Shown here piece after piece: positions 36,467-46,192 of a stretch of 64,000 nt of DNA. Origin of the DNA: Nitrospiraceae bacterium. GTDB taxonomy: Bacteria > Nitrospirota > Nitrospiria > Nitrospirales > UBA8639. The stretch is taken from contig JACKFE010000003.1 of NCBI GenBank assembly GCA_020632635.1, positions 186,001 through 250,000 of the forward strand, written 5' to 3'. A model generated the notes under the pieces. That model had not been told where the DNA came from. It was given only the letters and a program-made list of their open reading frames with translations, and searched no databases. A program made the translations under genes and the position numbers. Position 1 is the stretch's first letter; each line of letters starts with the position of its first letter.

Positions 36467-37786
36467 ATGATGCCCTTCCTCCGCATCCTGAATTCCCTAA
36501 TTCTTCTCCTTGTTATATGGAATATGCTTTCATTACGGGCGGAGGCTCAATCCAATCAGGACACCTCGTCTCATCTTCCTCCCCAATCGGCTCTGGACTC
36601 TTCCACCGTGACCTTAAGTTTAAACGAAGCTCTCTCGTGGTTCTTCGAAAAAAATCTTGATCTCCTCATCACCAAATACGGGATTGACTATGCCAAAGGG
36701 CAGGCCATCACGGCCAAATTATTTCCCAATCCGATCTTTTCCCTCTCCGGAGCAGCGGCATTTACTCAACGTCAAACATTCGAAGGCACCCGCTCGATCA
36801 CACCTCAAATTCAACAAATGTTTCTCTTAGCGGGGAAGCGAGGCTATCGAATAGAAAGTGCCGAGTATGGGATAAAATCGGCTGAAGCGGCATTCTCGGA
36901 TGCCATTCGGGAATTAACCCTGACACTGAAAGACACCTACTTCCAAGTCCAATTGGCCACTCGCCGCTTGGAACTTGCCAAAGAAAACCAGGAACGATTT
37001 CGCCGCATTTTAACGATCGGAGAATTGCGATTCAAAAAAGGCTTTATTGCTGAAGTTGACTTGATTCGACTGCGTCTGCAGGCAGTGGATTTTGGAGCTC
37101 AGGTCATTAAGTTCACGCAGGAATCCCAAACTGCCCTGAATGACCTCCGATTACTCCTAGCCCTGACCCCGGACACAGCATTGGTATTGACCACGGATCT
37201 AGTGTACCGGCGGGTTACTCCCAACATTGAGCGAATCCGGCAAGAAGCTTTGGAAAAACGACCGGATCTTCAAGCCAGGAAATTTGACTTGTCTCAACAG
37301 GAGGCTAATCTGAAATTGGCCAAGGCCTTTCGATATCCGGACCCTCTTGTCGGAGGAAATTTTACCATGCAGGGACCGCAAGGGGGCGGCAATCAACAAC
37401 TGTATGGGCTCAACCTGCAAATCCCTCTTCCCGTCTTTGACCGCAATCAAGGGGGTATTGCCCAAGCGGAGGTGGCGATGCAAACCGCGCAAGCCGATCT
37501 CCGGAAAACCACCTTGAAGGTCCAAAATGACATTGAAGTGGCCTATCAGAATTTGACACAGTCGCAACGGTTGATCGAAGCCTATCAAGCCGGTGTTCTC
37601 GAAGATGCACGGACGACCTTTTCCATCCTGGAAAAGGCCTATCAAAAAGGGGGAGTGACCCTTATTGATCTATTGGACGCGGCCAGGACCTCTCGCACTA
37701 TCTTGCAAAATTATTTGGAAGCCTTATTCGAATACCAACAAAATCTTTTTTTATTAGAAAAAGCCGCGGGCCAGGACGTCTCATGA
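36467..37786 (+). CDS. TolC-family outer membrane efflux protein
   Basis: A 439-residue outer membrane channel. A signal peptide (about residues 1-28) precedes two repeats of the long coiled-coil OEP domain. Typical segments are SLNEALSWFFEKN near 47-59 and LTLKDTYFQVQLATRRLELA, with repeat-2 landmarks ALEKRPDLQ and DARTTFSILEKAYQKGGVTLIDLLDA. It is the first gene of a tripartite efflux operon and overlaps the adaptor gene by four bases. It gives the periplasm-to-outside exit for substrates pumped by the RND protein. Confidence 0.93.
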   Translation: MMPFLRILNSLILLLVIWNMLSLRAEAQSNQDTSSHLPPQSALDSSTVTLSLNEALSWFFEKNLDLLITKYGIDYAKGQAITAKLFPNPIFSLSGAAAFTQRQTFEGTRSITPQIQQMFLLAGKRGYRIESAEYGIKSAEAAFSDAIRELTLTLKDTYFQVQLATRRLELAKENQERFRRILTIGELRFKKGFIAEVDLIRLRLQAVDFGAQVIKFTQESQTALNDLRLLLALTPDTALVLTTDLVYRRVTPNIERIRQEALEKRPDLQARKFDLSQQEANLKLAKAFRYPDPLVGGNFTMQGPQGGGNQQLYGLNLQIPLPVFDRNQGGIAQAEVAMQTAQADLRKTTLKVQNDIEVAYQNLTQSQRLIEAYQAGVLEDARTTFSILEKAYQKGGVTLIDLLDAARTSRTILQNYLEALFEYQQNLFLLEKAAGQDVS

Positions 37787-39000
37787 AATCTTTATCCTTT
37801 TTCTTCGGTTTACTCCTTATCCTGCTGGGGCTCGGAATTCAGGGATGCGGGCAACAAAACCCCTCGGAAACCTCGGCTGCCACGGAACCGGCACATCTGA
37901 CCAGTGATAAATCCGGGGCAACTCTCCCTGCTCCCAAAGACCAAATCGTGACAGCCCCCGTCACAGTGGGTCCATCTAATCCGGTATTGGTCTTAGCCGG
38001 AAAGGTCTCGTATGGAGAAGATCGCTATTCCAAAGTCTCTTCGGCTTTGGTCGGCCGAGTCCAGAAAATTCACGGACAACTTGGTGACTTCGTCAAGGCC
38101 GGCGATCTCTTAGTCACCATTGAAAGTCCAGAAATTGCTTCAGCCTATTCGGAATTCATCAAGGAGCACTCAGACCTATCTTATGCTCAACGGGCCTACG
38201 GATTAGCCAAAGATCTCTATGAAATTAAAGCCCTCCCCCAAAAGGATTTAAAACAGGCTGAAAATGATTATGTGAAAGCGAAGGCGGAATTCCGAAGATC
38301 CAGAGAACGACTCCTCTCGCTTCAAGTCTCCAAAGAAGAGCTGGAGAAACCCATCGAACAACAAACCATCACATCAACCTATCAGATTCGGAGCCCCATT
38401 TCCGGCACGATTGTCGATCGGGCGGTCACCCCTGGCCAGTCGGTCAGCGGTGACCCCAATCAAGTTCTGTTTACGGTCGCAGATCTGAGTAAAGTCCAAA
38501 TCATTGCGGACGTGTATGAAAAAGACTTGGGCCTGGTACAACTCAAGCAGGATGCCACGGTTAAGGTAGAGGCCTACCCCGATATCGGATTTCCCGCCAT
38601 CATTTCAGCTATTGGAGACCTGGTGGACCCAACCACTCGAACGATTAAACTCCGCGCCGTCGTCAATAACGCCGATCACAAACTCAAACCCGGCATGTTT
38701 GCACGGTTACATGTGAAACTCAGCGAAGGCGCCCGCTATCCGCTGATTCCCCAAGATGCAGTGTTGGAAATCGGCGGAAACATGTATGTGTATGTGACAG
38801 CCGGTAAAAACCGTTATGAAAAGCGTCCCGTCACAATCGGCCCCCCGGCCGGAGGCCAGGTATCGGTATTTGACGGACTCACGCCAGGCGAACTGATCGT
38901 CATCAAAGGCGCCGTTTTACTCAAAGGGCAGGACATGAATGTCGAAGAGGGTGGGCCTTCCTCCGAACATCCCGCCGTCTCGTCTCCCACTCAACCATGA
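37783..39000 (+). CDS. RND efflux periplasmic adaptor (CusB/CzcB-like), lipoprotein
   Basis: A 405-residue membrane fusion protein. Signal peptide and lipobox (IQGC, Cys near residue 22) anchor it to the inner membrane. Next come a barrel-sandwich half (VGRVQKIHGQLGDFVKAGDLLVTIES, about 92-117), an alpha-helical hairpin and the second half IRSPISGTIVDRAVTPGQSV near 202-221, followed by the beta-barrel. It links the RND pump and TolC. Overlaps of four bases on both sides show tight translational coupling. Confidence 0.93.
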   Translation: MKSLSFFFGLLLILLGLGIQGCGQQNPSETSAATEPAHLTSDKSGATLPAPKDQIVTAPVTVGPSNPVLVLAGKVSYGEDRYSKVSSALVGRVQKIHGQLGDFVKAGDLLVTIESPEIASAYSEFIKEHSDLSYAQRAYGLAKDLYEIKALPQKDLKQAENDYVKAKAEFRRSRERLLSLQVSKEELEKPIEQQTITSTYQIRSPISGTIVDRAVTPGQSVSGDPNQVLFTVADLSKVQIIADVYEKDLGLVQLKQDATVKVEAYPDIGFPAIISAIGDLVDPTTRTIKLRAVVNNADHKLKPGMFARLHVKLSEGARYPLIPQDAVLEIGGNMYVYVTAGKNRYEKRPVTIGPPAGGQVSVFDGLTPGELIVIKGAVLLKGQDMNVEEGGPSSEHPAVSSPTQP

Positions 39001-42000
39001 TTGCCCGACTCGTCGAGCTTTCGCTCGTCCAGCGTGCCCTCGTCTGTGCCCTCGGCATTCTCTTGCTGTTTGGAGGGCTCTACGCCTTTCATATTCTTGA
39101 TGTGGTGGCCTACCCGGATCCTTCTCCTCCCTTTGTCGAAGTCATTTCTCAAAAAACCGGTTGGTCCGCAGAAGAAATGGAGCGCATCATTACCATCCCT
39201 ATTGAAACGGCCCTTCAAGGCATTCCCGGCCTGACCAATGTCCGGTCCTTATCCCTCTTTGGGTTAAGCGAACTCAAGGTCTATTTCGAATTTGGCACCA
39301 ATTGGTACGCAGTCAGACAGGAAGTCCTAAACCGGCTCCACACCGTGGACTTGCCGGAAGGCGTCAAACCCGAACTCTCGCCCTGGTGGGCGATCGCGGA
39401 AATTTACCGTTATGAATTGGTGGGTAAAGGATACTCCCTGACTGACTTGAAAACCATCCAGGACTGGCAAGTGCGTCGTGAATTTAAGCGAGTACCGGGG
39501 ATTATCGACGTAACGGCATTCGGAGGAACGACCAAAGAATATCACGTGGATCTCGACCCCGGAGCCCTCATTACCTATGGTGTCACGCTCCCTCAAATCG
39601 AAGCCGCCCTCACACACAGTAATGCCAACGTCGGAGGGAGTTATTTGGCGTTAGGACCACAAAGCTACAATGTCCGAGGCGTGGGCTTTATTGAAAGTCT
39701 TGAAGATATCGCCAATGTGGTCGTGGCAGTCAAAGACGGCACCCCCATCTATATTAAAAATTTAGGGAAGGTCTCCATTGGCAATGCCATCCGATTAGGA
39801 CAAGTGGGCATCGATGAGACGGAAGACACCGTGGAAGGGGTGATTCTCCTGCAACGTGACGCCCAAGCTCTGCCGACACTGACACGGGTCAACCAAAAAA
39901 TTGAAGAGCTCAACCAGAAAAAACTGCCAACCGGCGTGCAGATCACAACCATTTATGACCGGACCATCATGATCAACACCGTGATCGAGACTGTGGTTCA
40001 TGTGCTGATCAATGGCATGGTGTTGGTGCTGATTGTACTCTTATTTTTCTTAGGCCATTTCCGGACCGCTCTGATTGTGGCCTGCACTATTCCGCTGGCT
40101 CTCCTTTTCACCTTTTCCGCCATGGTCATGATTGGGCAGTCTGCGAATCTGATTTCCCTTGGAGCCATCGATTTCGGCATTATCGTGGATGCGCCTCTGG
40201 TGATGGTGGAGAGTATTTTTTATTTTCTTTGCCACCATGCCAAGCCGGGCGTCACTCCTCCACAGTTGATCGCCAGAGCATCCCGTCATGTGGGACGCCC
40301 CATTTTATTTTCGACCGTCATTATTGTCGTGGCCTTTATTCCCCTCTTCACCATGACCGGAGTCCCCGGAAAAATTTTCGCTCCGATGTCCATTACCTAT
40401 GGCCTTGCCCTGGCCGGCTCACTTTTGTTGGCCTGCACCCTGGCACCCGCCATGTGTTCATTTCTGCTCAACGGGCCTATGCGCGAACAGGAGCCCAAAC
40501 TTGTGGCTCTGCTTCGGCAAAAATATCTGGCGGCTCTTCACTGGGGACTTCATCATCAAAAGCCCGTGTTAGGGGCCGTTGGTGGACTTCTTTTGTCCAC
40601 CATATTGGCTCTGAATTTTATGGGAGGCGAATTCATGCCGGCCCTGGAGGAAGGCAATCTTTGGGTCCGCATCCGCATGCCCATTGATATCCGCTTTGAA
40701 GATGCAGCGACCCTGGCCAGCCGTATGCGAAAAATGTTTATGGAATCTCCCGAAGTCGCTACGGCGGTTTCCCAGCTGGGACGCCCCGATGATGGAACCG
40801 ACCCAGAAAGTTTTTTCAATGTGGAATATTATGTCAATCTCAAACCCCGGGATGCCTGGCGTCCTGGCCTCACCAAGGAGGCTTTGATCGAGGAAATCGA
40901 GGAACGGCTCGAGACGATTCCCGGATTAAAGATCAATTTCTCTCAATTAATCCAGGATAGCGTCGAAGAGGCCATGTCCGGGGTGAAGAGCGAAAACTCC
41001 ATAAAGCTCTATGGCCATAACCTCACCGATCTCCAAGCCCTTGCCGAACAAATTGAAGGTGAGTTGAAAAATATACGTGGAGTCAGAGAACTCAGCATCA
41101 ATCGAACCATGGGGCAACCCAACCTCCTGATCCAAGTGGATCGGCAAGCCTGCGCCCGCTATGGCATCCAAGTGGCTGATGTCAACGCCATGGTGCAAGC
41201 GGCAATCGGGGGAGAAGCCGTCACGGAAGTCATTGAAGGCGATCGACGTTTTGACCTGGTGGTCCGATTCCTCCCTCAATATCGACAGGATGAAAATTCC
41301 ATAGGACAGATCCAAGTCAATTCACCGGAGGGGGTAGGCATTCCTCTGAAACAACTCGCCAACATTGTGAGACAAACCGGCGCCTTCATGATTTATCGGG
41401 AAAATCACGAACGGTATATCCCCATCATGTTTAGTATTCGGGACCGGGATTTGGTCAGCACGATTCAGGAAGCTCAACGCCATTTACAAGCACGAATTAC
41501 CCTTCCGGAAGGGTATCACCTCGAATGGGCAGGACAATATGATCAATTGGTGAAAGAACAGCAACGCTTGATGATCGTTGTTCCCCTGACGATGCTCTTA
41601 ATTCTCTTTTTGCTTTACTTGACATTTGGATCATTCCGGTACGCGTTTATCGTGTTGGCGACCGTCCCCTTTGCGATGATTGGCGGGGTGCTTTCCCTCG
41701 TCTTGACCCAAACCCCCTTTAGCATTTCCGCTGCCGTGGGCTTTATTTCCACCCTGGGCATCGCCATTCTTGGCGGCGTCTTGATCGTTTCCAGCATCAG
41801 GGAACTGGAACAAAAAGGCACTCCCCTCTTGGAAGCCATCCTATCGGGAGCCGAAATGCAAATGCGTCCGGTTCTCATGGCCACGCTGGGTGCCGCTTTG
41901 GGCTTAGTGCCTGCAGCCATTGCCAGCGGCATCGGATCGGAAGCCCAAAAGCCCTTAGCCCGCGTAGTAGTGGGTGGCATGTTGACAGCGACATTTCTCA

Positions 42001-42113
42001 TTTTGTTTGTCGTACCCATCCTGTACCAATTGAGCAGCAAATTCAAAAAGGCAACGGATCTTCCCTCCGAAGAACAGGCGTTATCCCAAGAAGACCCCTC
42101 TTTGCCCAAATAA
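38997..42113 (+). CDS. Heavy-metal efflux RND permease (CusA/CzcA type)
   Basis: A 1038-residue inner-membrane proton antiporter with twelve predicted transmembrane segments and two large periplasmic loops. The proton-relay segment GAIDFGIIVDAPLVMVES in TM4 carries Asp392, Asp398 and Glu405, matching the spacing essential in CzcA. This places it in the HME subgroup that exports cations such as Cu, Ag, Zn, Co, Cd or Ni, rather than drugs. The substrate cannot be read directly. The gene overlaps the adaptor by four bases and a hairpin follows the stop. Confidence 0.94.
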   Translation: MIARLVELSLVQRALVCALGILLLFGGLYAFHILDVVAYPDPSPPFVEVISQKTGWSAEEMERIITIPIETALQGIPGLTNVRSLSLFGLSELKVYFEFGTNWYAVRQEVLNRLHTVDLPEGVKPELSPWWAIAEIYRYELVGKGYSLTDLKTIQDWQVRREFKRVPGIIDVTAFGGTTKEYHVDLDPGALITYGVTLPQIEAALTHSNANVGGSYLALGPQSYNVRGVGFIESLEDIANVVVAVKDGTPIYIKNLGKVSIGNAIRLGQVGIDETEDTVEGVILLQRDAQALPTLTRVNQKIEELNQKKLPTGVQITTIYDRTIMINTVIETVVHVLINGMVLVLIVLLFFLGHFRTALIVACTIPLALLFTFSAMVMIGQSANLISLGAIDFGIIVDAPLVMVESIFYFLCHHAKPGVTPPQLIARASRHVGRPILFSTVIIVVAFIPLFTMTGVPGKIFAPMSITYGLALAGSLLLACTLAPAMCSFLLNGPMREQEPKLVALLRQKYLAALHWGLHHQKPVLGAVGGLLLSTILALNFMGGEFMPALEEGNLWVRIRMPIDIRFEDAATLASRMRKMFMESPEVATAVSQLGRPDDGTDPESFFNVEYYVNLKPRDAWRPGLTKEALIEEIEERLETIPGLKINFSQLIQDSVEEAMSGVKSENSIKLYGHNLTDLQALAEQIEGELKNIRGVRELSINRTMGQPNLLIQVDRQACARYGIQVADVNAMVQAAIGGEAVTEVIEGDRRFDLVVRFLPQYRQDENSIGQIQVNSPEGVGIPLKQLANIVRQTGAFMIYRENHERYIPIMFSIRDRDLVSTIQEAQRHLQARITLPEGYHLEWAGQYDQLVKEQQRLMIVVPLTMLLILFLLYLTFGSFRYAFIVLATVPFAMIGGVLSLVLTQTPFSISAAVGFISTLGIAILGGVLIVSSIRELEQKGTPLLEAILSGAEMQMRPVLMATLGAALGLVPAAIASGIGSEAQKPLARVVVGGMLTATFLILFVVPILYQLSSKFKKATDLPSEEQALSQEDPSLPK

Positions 42114-42136
42114 CGCAAGCCGGATCAATTAATTGT

Positions 42137-42159
42137 AATGGATTTCCACCAAATCCATT
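42137..42159 (+). terminator. Hairpin after the RND operon
   Basis: A perfect 9-bp stem (42137-42145 with 42151-42159) around a five-base loop, 24 bases after the permease stop. No T tract follows. Confidence 0.45.
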
Positions 42160-42242
42160 GGTTCGCACGATTGGCTCGCTACCATCTAGCAGGGTTTCCA
42201 TTCTTGCCACACTCCCGGATCTTTTCCTCTGAATTCTTCTGA

Positions 42243-42392
42243 CCTGCCCCCTTCAAACTAGCCCTGGGTACAGCTGTCAAACTTTTCCCCGCAGCAATTG
42301 TAATACTCATTGTTTTACCTGTTCTCTATCAATTCCTTTATATGATTCGGGAAGACAGGACCAGCCCGATGCCCCCCTCAAAAATCAAATGA
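42243..42392 (+). pseudogene. Possible RND permease C-terminal remnant
   Basis: A stop-bounded frame of 49 codons with no good start. Its hydrophobic core ends ILIVLPVLYQFL, like ILFVVPILYQLS at the end of the intact permease just upstream. This could be the relic of a second RND gene or chance resemblance. Confidence 0.35.
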
Positions 42393-42659
42393 ACCTCTAT
42401 CGAAACCTCAGTAGGCTCAGTGAGGACCATTGGACAAGGCCTCTTGAATACCTTTGGCTGTGTAAGGAATTTTGGGACAGCGCCTTTCTAATTGGCTATT
42501 ACAGGCGGATTTCAAAACAATGGAAGCGAAAGCTCCAGCTTTCCGAAAGCCAATTTGTTTTACACGACCATCTCATATTTCCTCTTAGGTATCGGCACAA
42601 TCAACCTTTTAAGAAGTATTCAGATTCAATAACAAAAGGGCATACAGACAACTCGATTG

Positions 42660-42795
42660 AAGAACGGACTTGAGAGTGGGCAATACACTCGAACGGCTTC
42701 CGAGGATTCCCAAGACCAAAATTCGGCTTTTCGCACAGACCGCACCGTTCAAAATCGCACGAGGAGTTATCCAATTTTTCGTTATGTAGCACAAT
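42660..42795 (-). repeat. Dispersed ~134-bp repeat, copy 2 (inverted)
   Basis: Reverse-complement partner of 17574-17707. In this copy a frame of 61-63 codons runs across it on the minus strand in two registers. The TTGAACGG/CCGTTC stem is retained with one G-U type change, which hints at selection on structure. Confidence 0.75.
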
Positions 42796-43170
42796 TCAAC
42801 AGGGAAATCCCTAGTTTTTCTGACAGGTCAACCGAACACATATTCCACTCTGCTTTTTTTATTATGCTTTCAATCCCCTCAAACACCCGCTTCAAGATTG
42901 CCATGGACTCCCTTCTATTTTCTTTATGATTTTCAATGCATCCCCCAATTAATCATGGCGAAATATTTTCTTCATGTCACGATTGATCTAACTATTACTC
43001 ATGACTTTCTTGTACGTGAGAAAAATCCTTTCACTTCATCATCTCACGCTCTTCAATTGTCTCCTCTCTTATTCTCCCAGCACTGAGTTCTAGCTCATCC
43101 ATTTCATGAAAAGGTTAGTTGAATGGATGATGCCAAACAACTTCTCACGGACAAACATTTCCCTTCACCA

Positions 43171-43195
43171 CGCGTGCCCATCATTCTGGCACGCG
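43171..43195. promoter_or_regulatory. Inverted repeat overlapping the -24 element
   Basis: CGCGTGCC (43171-43178) and GGCACGCG (43188-43195) form a perfect 8-bp inverted repeat with a nine-base spacer. Its right arm covers the -24 element of the promoter at 43187, so a bound protein or hairpin could block it. Confidence 0.5.
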
Positions 43196-43202
43196 ATATG
43201 CG
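43187..43202 (+). promoter_or_regulatory. Candidate sigma-54 promoter for the PepSY-YfdX cluster
   Basis: TGGCACG, four bases, then ATGCG: the -24 element is a perfect consensus and the -12 GC is correctly spaced, with A in place of the first T. Predicted start near 43213, about 70 bases before ATG 43284. Confidence 0.6.
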
Positions 43203-43283
43203 AATCATAGGAAATAAGATAACAAACCAAGGAGGATGGGATGTGAATTCCATCCATCATCTTTTACAGAGGAGGGTACGACC

Positions 43284-43613
43284 ATGAAGAGGAATCATGT
43301 AATGGTGGCCGTCAGTACATTCAGCATTTTGCTCGCGGTTTCCTTCGGTGGGCAGGTTGAAGCCAAGATGAGCAAACCAACAGGAATCATTTCCACCCAG
43401 GAGGCCATTAAAGCTGCCACGAAAACGATTGGCGACTATGTCATTTCAACACATCTCTTTGCCGAGATGGGAGGAAATTATTACTACCGCATCACCGTTG
43501 TGGATTCTGAGAATGAGGTGAGGGATGTGTATGTTGGCGGAAAGTCGGGAAAAGTAATCCAGGTCATCGAACATCCGGAAGAAATGCCTCCACCTCCCGG
43601 GATTGTAAAATGA
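43284..43613 (+). CDS. Exported PepSY-domain protein
   Basis: A 109-residue protein from ATG 43284, preceded by GAGGAGGG. A signal peptide ends near residue 28 (VEA-KM). The mature part is a single PepSY-like domain: a helix starting STQEAIKAATKTIG, then strands with YYYRITVVDSENEVRDVYVGGKSGKVIQV. PepSY domains inhibit or chaperone peptidases and occur in small periplasmic proteins. The C-terminus is Pro-rich. It is the first gene of a group of exported proteins and lies just behind a sigma-54-like promoter. Confidence 0.8.
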   Translation: MKRNHVMVAVSTFSILLAVSFGGQVEAKMSKPTGIISTQEAIKAATKTIGDYVISTHLFAEMGGNYYYRITVVDSENEVRDVYVGGKSGKVIQVIEHPEEMPPPPGIVK

Positions 43614-43682
43614 TACTTCCCTCTCCATGAATAGGAAAAGGCATGACATCAAGAACTTATTTAATCAACAAGGAGGTTGATC

Positions 43683-44057
43683 ATGAATACGATGAAAGTT
43701 ATCACAGGAATTATCGCCTGTAGCATGCTCTTGGGGACGGGGGCCTTTGCCGAAATGGTAGGAGGGGAACCAGGCACATCCAAGGACCCCAAGAACAATG
43801 TCCCTAGTGAGGTACAACGAAGCAACGTCTCTGGGGAGGATGAAGGCCGAAGCAGCGGTCCCGGAGAACGAAGTAATGCATTGACAGGGCTCAAGCATGA
43901 GAAATCGGTCAAAGAAGGTCATGCCGAACTTGAAAGAAATGTCAACAAAACACAGGGTGGGGGAGCGGCTATGGCCGCGGAAGAACTACAGCAAAAAAGC
44001 CGGGCCAACGCTCACAAAGGAATTTCAGCGCAAAGCTCGAAAAATGTCCATAAATAA
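43683..44057 (+). CDS. Small exported hydrophilic protein
   Basis: ATG 43683 has AAGGAGG at ideal spacing. A signal peptide ends after FAE at about residue 23-24. The mature 100 residues are very hydrophilic, rich in Ser, Gly, Glu, Lys, Asn and His, with no Cys or aromatic core. That suggests a disordered, hydration- or desiccation-type protein, but I cannot name a family. It is 69 bases after the PepSY gene and probably shares its transcript. Confidence 0.65.
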   Translation: MNTMKVITGIIACSMLLGTGAFAEMVGGEPGTSKDPKNNVPSEVQRSNVSGEDEGRSSGPGERSNALTGLKHEKSVKEGHAELERNVNKTQGGGAAMAAEELQQKSRANAHKGISAQSSKNVHK

Positions 44058-44118
44058 TCACGCCGTATGCTGCGGAATACATTTCCACTGATCACGGATG
44101 ATCGTGGGATCAGGGAAG

Positions 44119-44155
44119 GGCAAGACCCTGCGTAGAAAAAACTCCGGGTCTTGCC
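44119..44155. terminator. Strong hairpin between exported-protein genes
   Basis: A perfect 10-bp stem (44119-44128 with 44146-44155) encloses 17 bases with an A-rich loop. There is no T tract on the plus strand. It could be an attenuator, RNA processing site or terminator between 44057 and 44272. Confidence 0.4.
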
Positions 44156-44271
44156 AATTTCCCGGGATCATCACAAAAATGACGGCATTCCCACCCGCTA
44201 TTGAGAGTGGAACAAAGGACCCGTGATCCAAGAATTTCCCTGGTGTTCCCTGAGATCGAAAGGAGCCGGTC

Positions 44272-45549
44272 ATGAAAGATCTTTTCCGTCAACTCACAAT
44301 TGTAGGAGTTCTAGGCAGCACCATCCTCAGTCCAACGCTGTCTTGGAGTGAGAGAATCCATGAAGACCTCAAGGTCAGCCGAAGCCAACCCCTTTCCCAC
44401 CATGAAGAACACATCCTCACCTCTACGGCGGCCAAAGTCCTACGGTCGATTGTCCAAGCTCGCACAGCCATCCACGACCATCACATGTCCCAAGCTGAAA
44501 CCGATCTTCATCAAGCTCAAACGCTCATCGCTCTGGTTAAAGAGGCCCGCCCTACTGCCCGCATTAGGGATCATATCTGGGTTGCCCAACATCATTTGGA
44601 CTATGAATCCACGGAAAAAGTGGCTCTAGACCTTATTCCCATCGATATGGCCTTGACGGAACTCGCTTATGTGGTGCCGGTAGAGGAAGCTCGTTCCCAT
44701 TTAGCCAAGGCCCACAACAGTTTGAGCAAGGAGGATAAACCCGCGGCCAAAGCCCACCTGGAAGCCATGGGACGAGCATTGCTGTATACCGAGGTCGATC
44801 TTCCTTTGTCAGCCACAGAGCAACATGTCCTGAAAGCGCAAACATTCCTTTTGGCCCACAAAACAAAAGAAGCGGATGACGAATTGGCCGCAGCGGAAGA
44901 TGGTGTAGCATATATTTCGATCAGCATGGATTCCCCTATGACGCATGCGAAGCGAAGTCTGTGGGCGGCGATGAAGGCCTATACCTCAGGGGAACTGACT
45001 GCCGCCAAAGCTCATTTACAGAAGGCCACTTCCTGGTTGGACCGTCTCGGGCACGATGGTGAAAAAACCCTCGACACGGAGACGCATCAACTGGCGGCGG
45101 AGATGCATACCCTCCTCACTACCATTGAACAAGGCGGAGAAACGGTACAGACTTCCTTGCAGACTGTATGGAAAAAAATGACTGCCCTCAGCGAACGGGA
45201 AGCGGAACGAGTTGCCGCCGGTGCCGATAATCAACGAGCCTATGCCACCTATATCGCCCTCAAAGTGAATCTCATCGAGGCAAAGTTTCACGTGTCTTAT
45301 GCGGAAACCTATGCCCTGATGACGCACGACCAGAAACGCGCTCTCACCGAATTGGAGCAAGCCCAGAAACATCTTAATGCCGCTCTCGAAGAAGCCCTCC
45401 CCCCAATGAAGGAGAAGATTGAAGCGGCCAACCAAGCAAGCATCCGTCTCCAACAGGCCTTGGGGAGTAAGAACCCTCCCGGCAATGGCGCCTTTGCCAG
45501 TCTCCAAGTCGAATTACATCACCTGGTGGATACCTTACCCATGGTCTGA
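44272..45549 (+). CDS. Exported YfdX family protein
   Basis: A 425-residue protein with a signal peptide (about 1-25, ending LSWS). The mature region consists of repeating helical segments of YfdX type: IVQARTAIHDHHMSQAETDLHQAQTLI, then VDLPLSATEQHV and a KEADDELAAAEDGV run near residue 205. YfdX proteins of enterobacteria are acid-stress-linked and have chaperone-like activity; this one is about twice the usual length, so it may be a double-domain version. GGAG precedes the ATG. It is central to the exported-protein cluster. Confidence 0.8.
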   Translation: MKDLFRQLTIVGVLGSTILSPTLSWSERIHEDLKVSRSQPLSHHEEHILTSTAAKVLRSIVQARTAIHDHHMSQAETDLHQAQTLIALVKEARPTARIRDHIWVAQHHLDYESTEKVALDLIPIDMALTELAYVVPVEEARSHLAKAHNSLSKEDKPAAKAHLEAMGRALLYTEVDLPLSATEQHVLKAQTFLLAHKTKEADDELAAAEDGVAYISISMDSPMTHAKRSLWAAMKAYTSGELTAAKAHLQKATSWLDRLGHDGEKTLDTETHQLAAEMHTLLTTIEQGGETVQTSLQTVWKKMTALSEREAERVAAGADNQRAYATYIALKVNLIEAKFHVSYAETYALMTHDQKRALTELEQAQKHLNAALEEALPPMKEKIEAANQASIRLQQALGSKNPPGNGAFASLQVELHHLVDTLPMV

Positions 45550-45620
45550 CCACGTCTGAACCCATGCGTGAGATTCCATCACGACAAAACATCGGCATAA
45601 ACAAGATAGGAGACATCAAA

Positions 45621-46175
45621 ATGACAACCAACACACGACTTTCCACTTTTACAGGCATCGTCAGAGATATGGGGATTCTCTGTGCAGTATTCTTGGCTAA
45701 TGCCGGCATGGCATCCGCAAGGGAAATCCCGGTTCCTGAAGCTGAGATCTTCCGTTTATTGACAGACCAACGGATGATTTACGGCATGGTGGAAGACAGC
45801 CGGGGGCAAGAAATTCGCGTCAACATCGGTAATGTCATGCCCCGTTTTCTTTCCTTAAAACAAGCGGGTGACAAACACCAAACGACCCCCCAAGTGGGAG
45901 ACTTGTTGGTCCTGGTCATCAACAATCAAAACAACGTCATTGAATATCACCTCTCCGGCGAAGAACGTTGGCATACCTTCGTACATGGGAAACTCCTGAA
46001 AACGTTTCCCGAAGATCCGGCCTGGGTCCTTATTCAATTTCCAAACGAGGAGATCAAGGTAACCCCCATTGACGAACCGGCACGGGAAAAGATTGCGGCA
46101 CTTCCGGTAGGACTGGATGCCACCTTTATTTTGGATGCCACCCACGCCATTATCGATGTCAGGTGGGAAAGCTAG
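45621..46175 (+). CDS. Exported hypothetical protein
   Basis: I start at ATG 45621, with TAGGAGA seven bases upstream, giving 184 residues; an upstream in-frame ATG at 45564 lacks a site. A hydrophobic signal region covers about residues 15-33, ending ASA. The mature part is beta-rich: IYGMVEDSRGQEIRVNIGNVMP then two more strands sets, compatible with an SH3- or OB-like barrel. No family recognised. The universal stress protein gene follows by 17 bases, so the two likely share a transcript. Confidence 0.6.
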   Translation: MTTNTRLSTFTGIVRDMGILCAVFLANAGMASAREIPVPEAEIFRLLTDQRMIYGMVEDSRGQEIRVNIGNVMPRFLSLKQAGDKHQTTPQVGDLLVLVINNQNNVIEYHLSGEERWHTFVHGKLLKTFPEDPAWVLIQFPNEEIKVTPIDEPAREKIAALPVGLDATFILDATHAIIDVRWES

Positions 46176-46192
46176 AACAGGGAGCAGGATCG

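Larger units (their letters stand above)
42114..43283. other. Long spacer after the RND operon
   Basis: Contains a hairpin at 42137-42159, a possible RND remnant at 42243-42392, the second dispersed repeat copy at 42660-42795 and a sigma-54-like promoter at 43187-43202. No full gene is convincing. Confidence 0.5.

Noticed and set aside
42389..42673. A 94-codon frame in the spacer after the RND operon
   Set aside because: No ribosome site; its end overlaps the dispersed repeat and its composition is unlike a conserved protein.
43123..43287. A 54-codon frame that ends overlapping the PepSY ATG (ATGA) and has AAGG upstream
   Set aside because: It covers the sigma-54-like promoter and inverted repeat, so a promoter reading fits better; no protein family resemblance.
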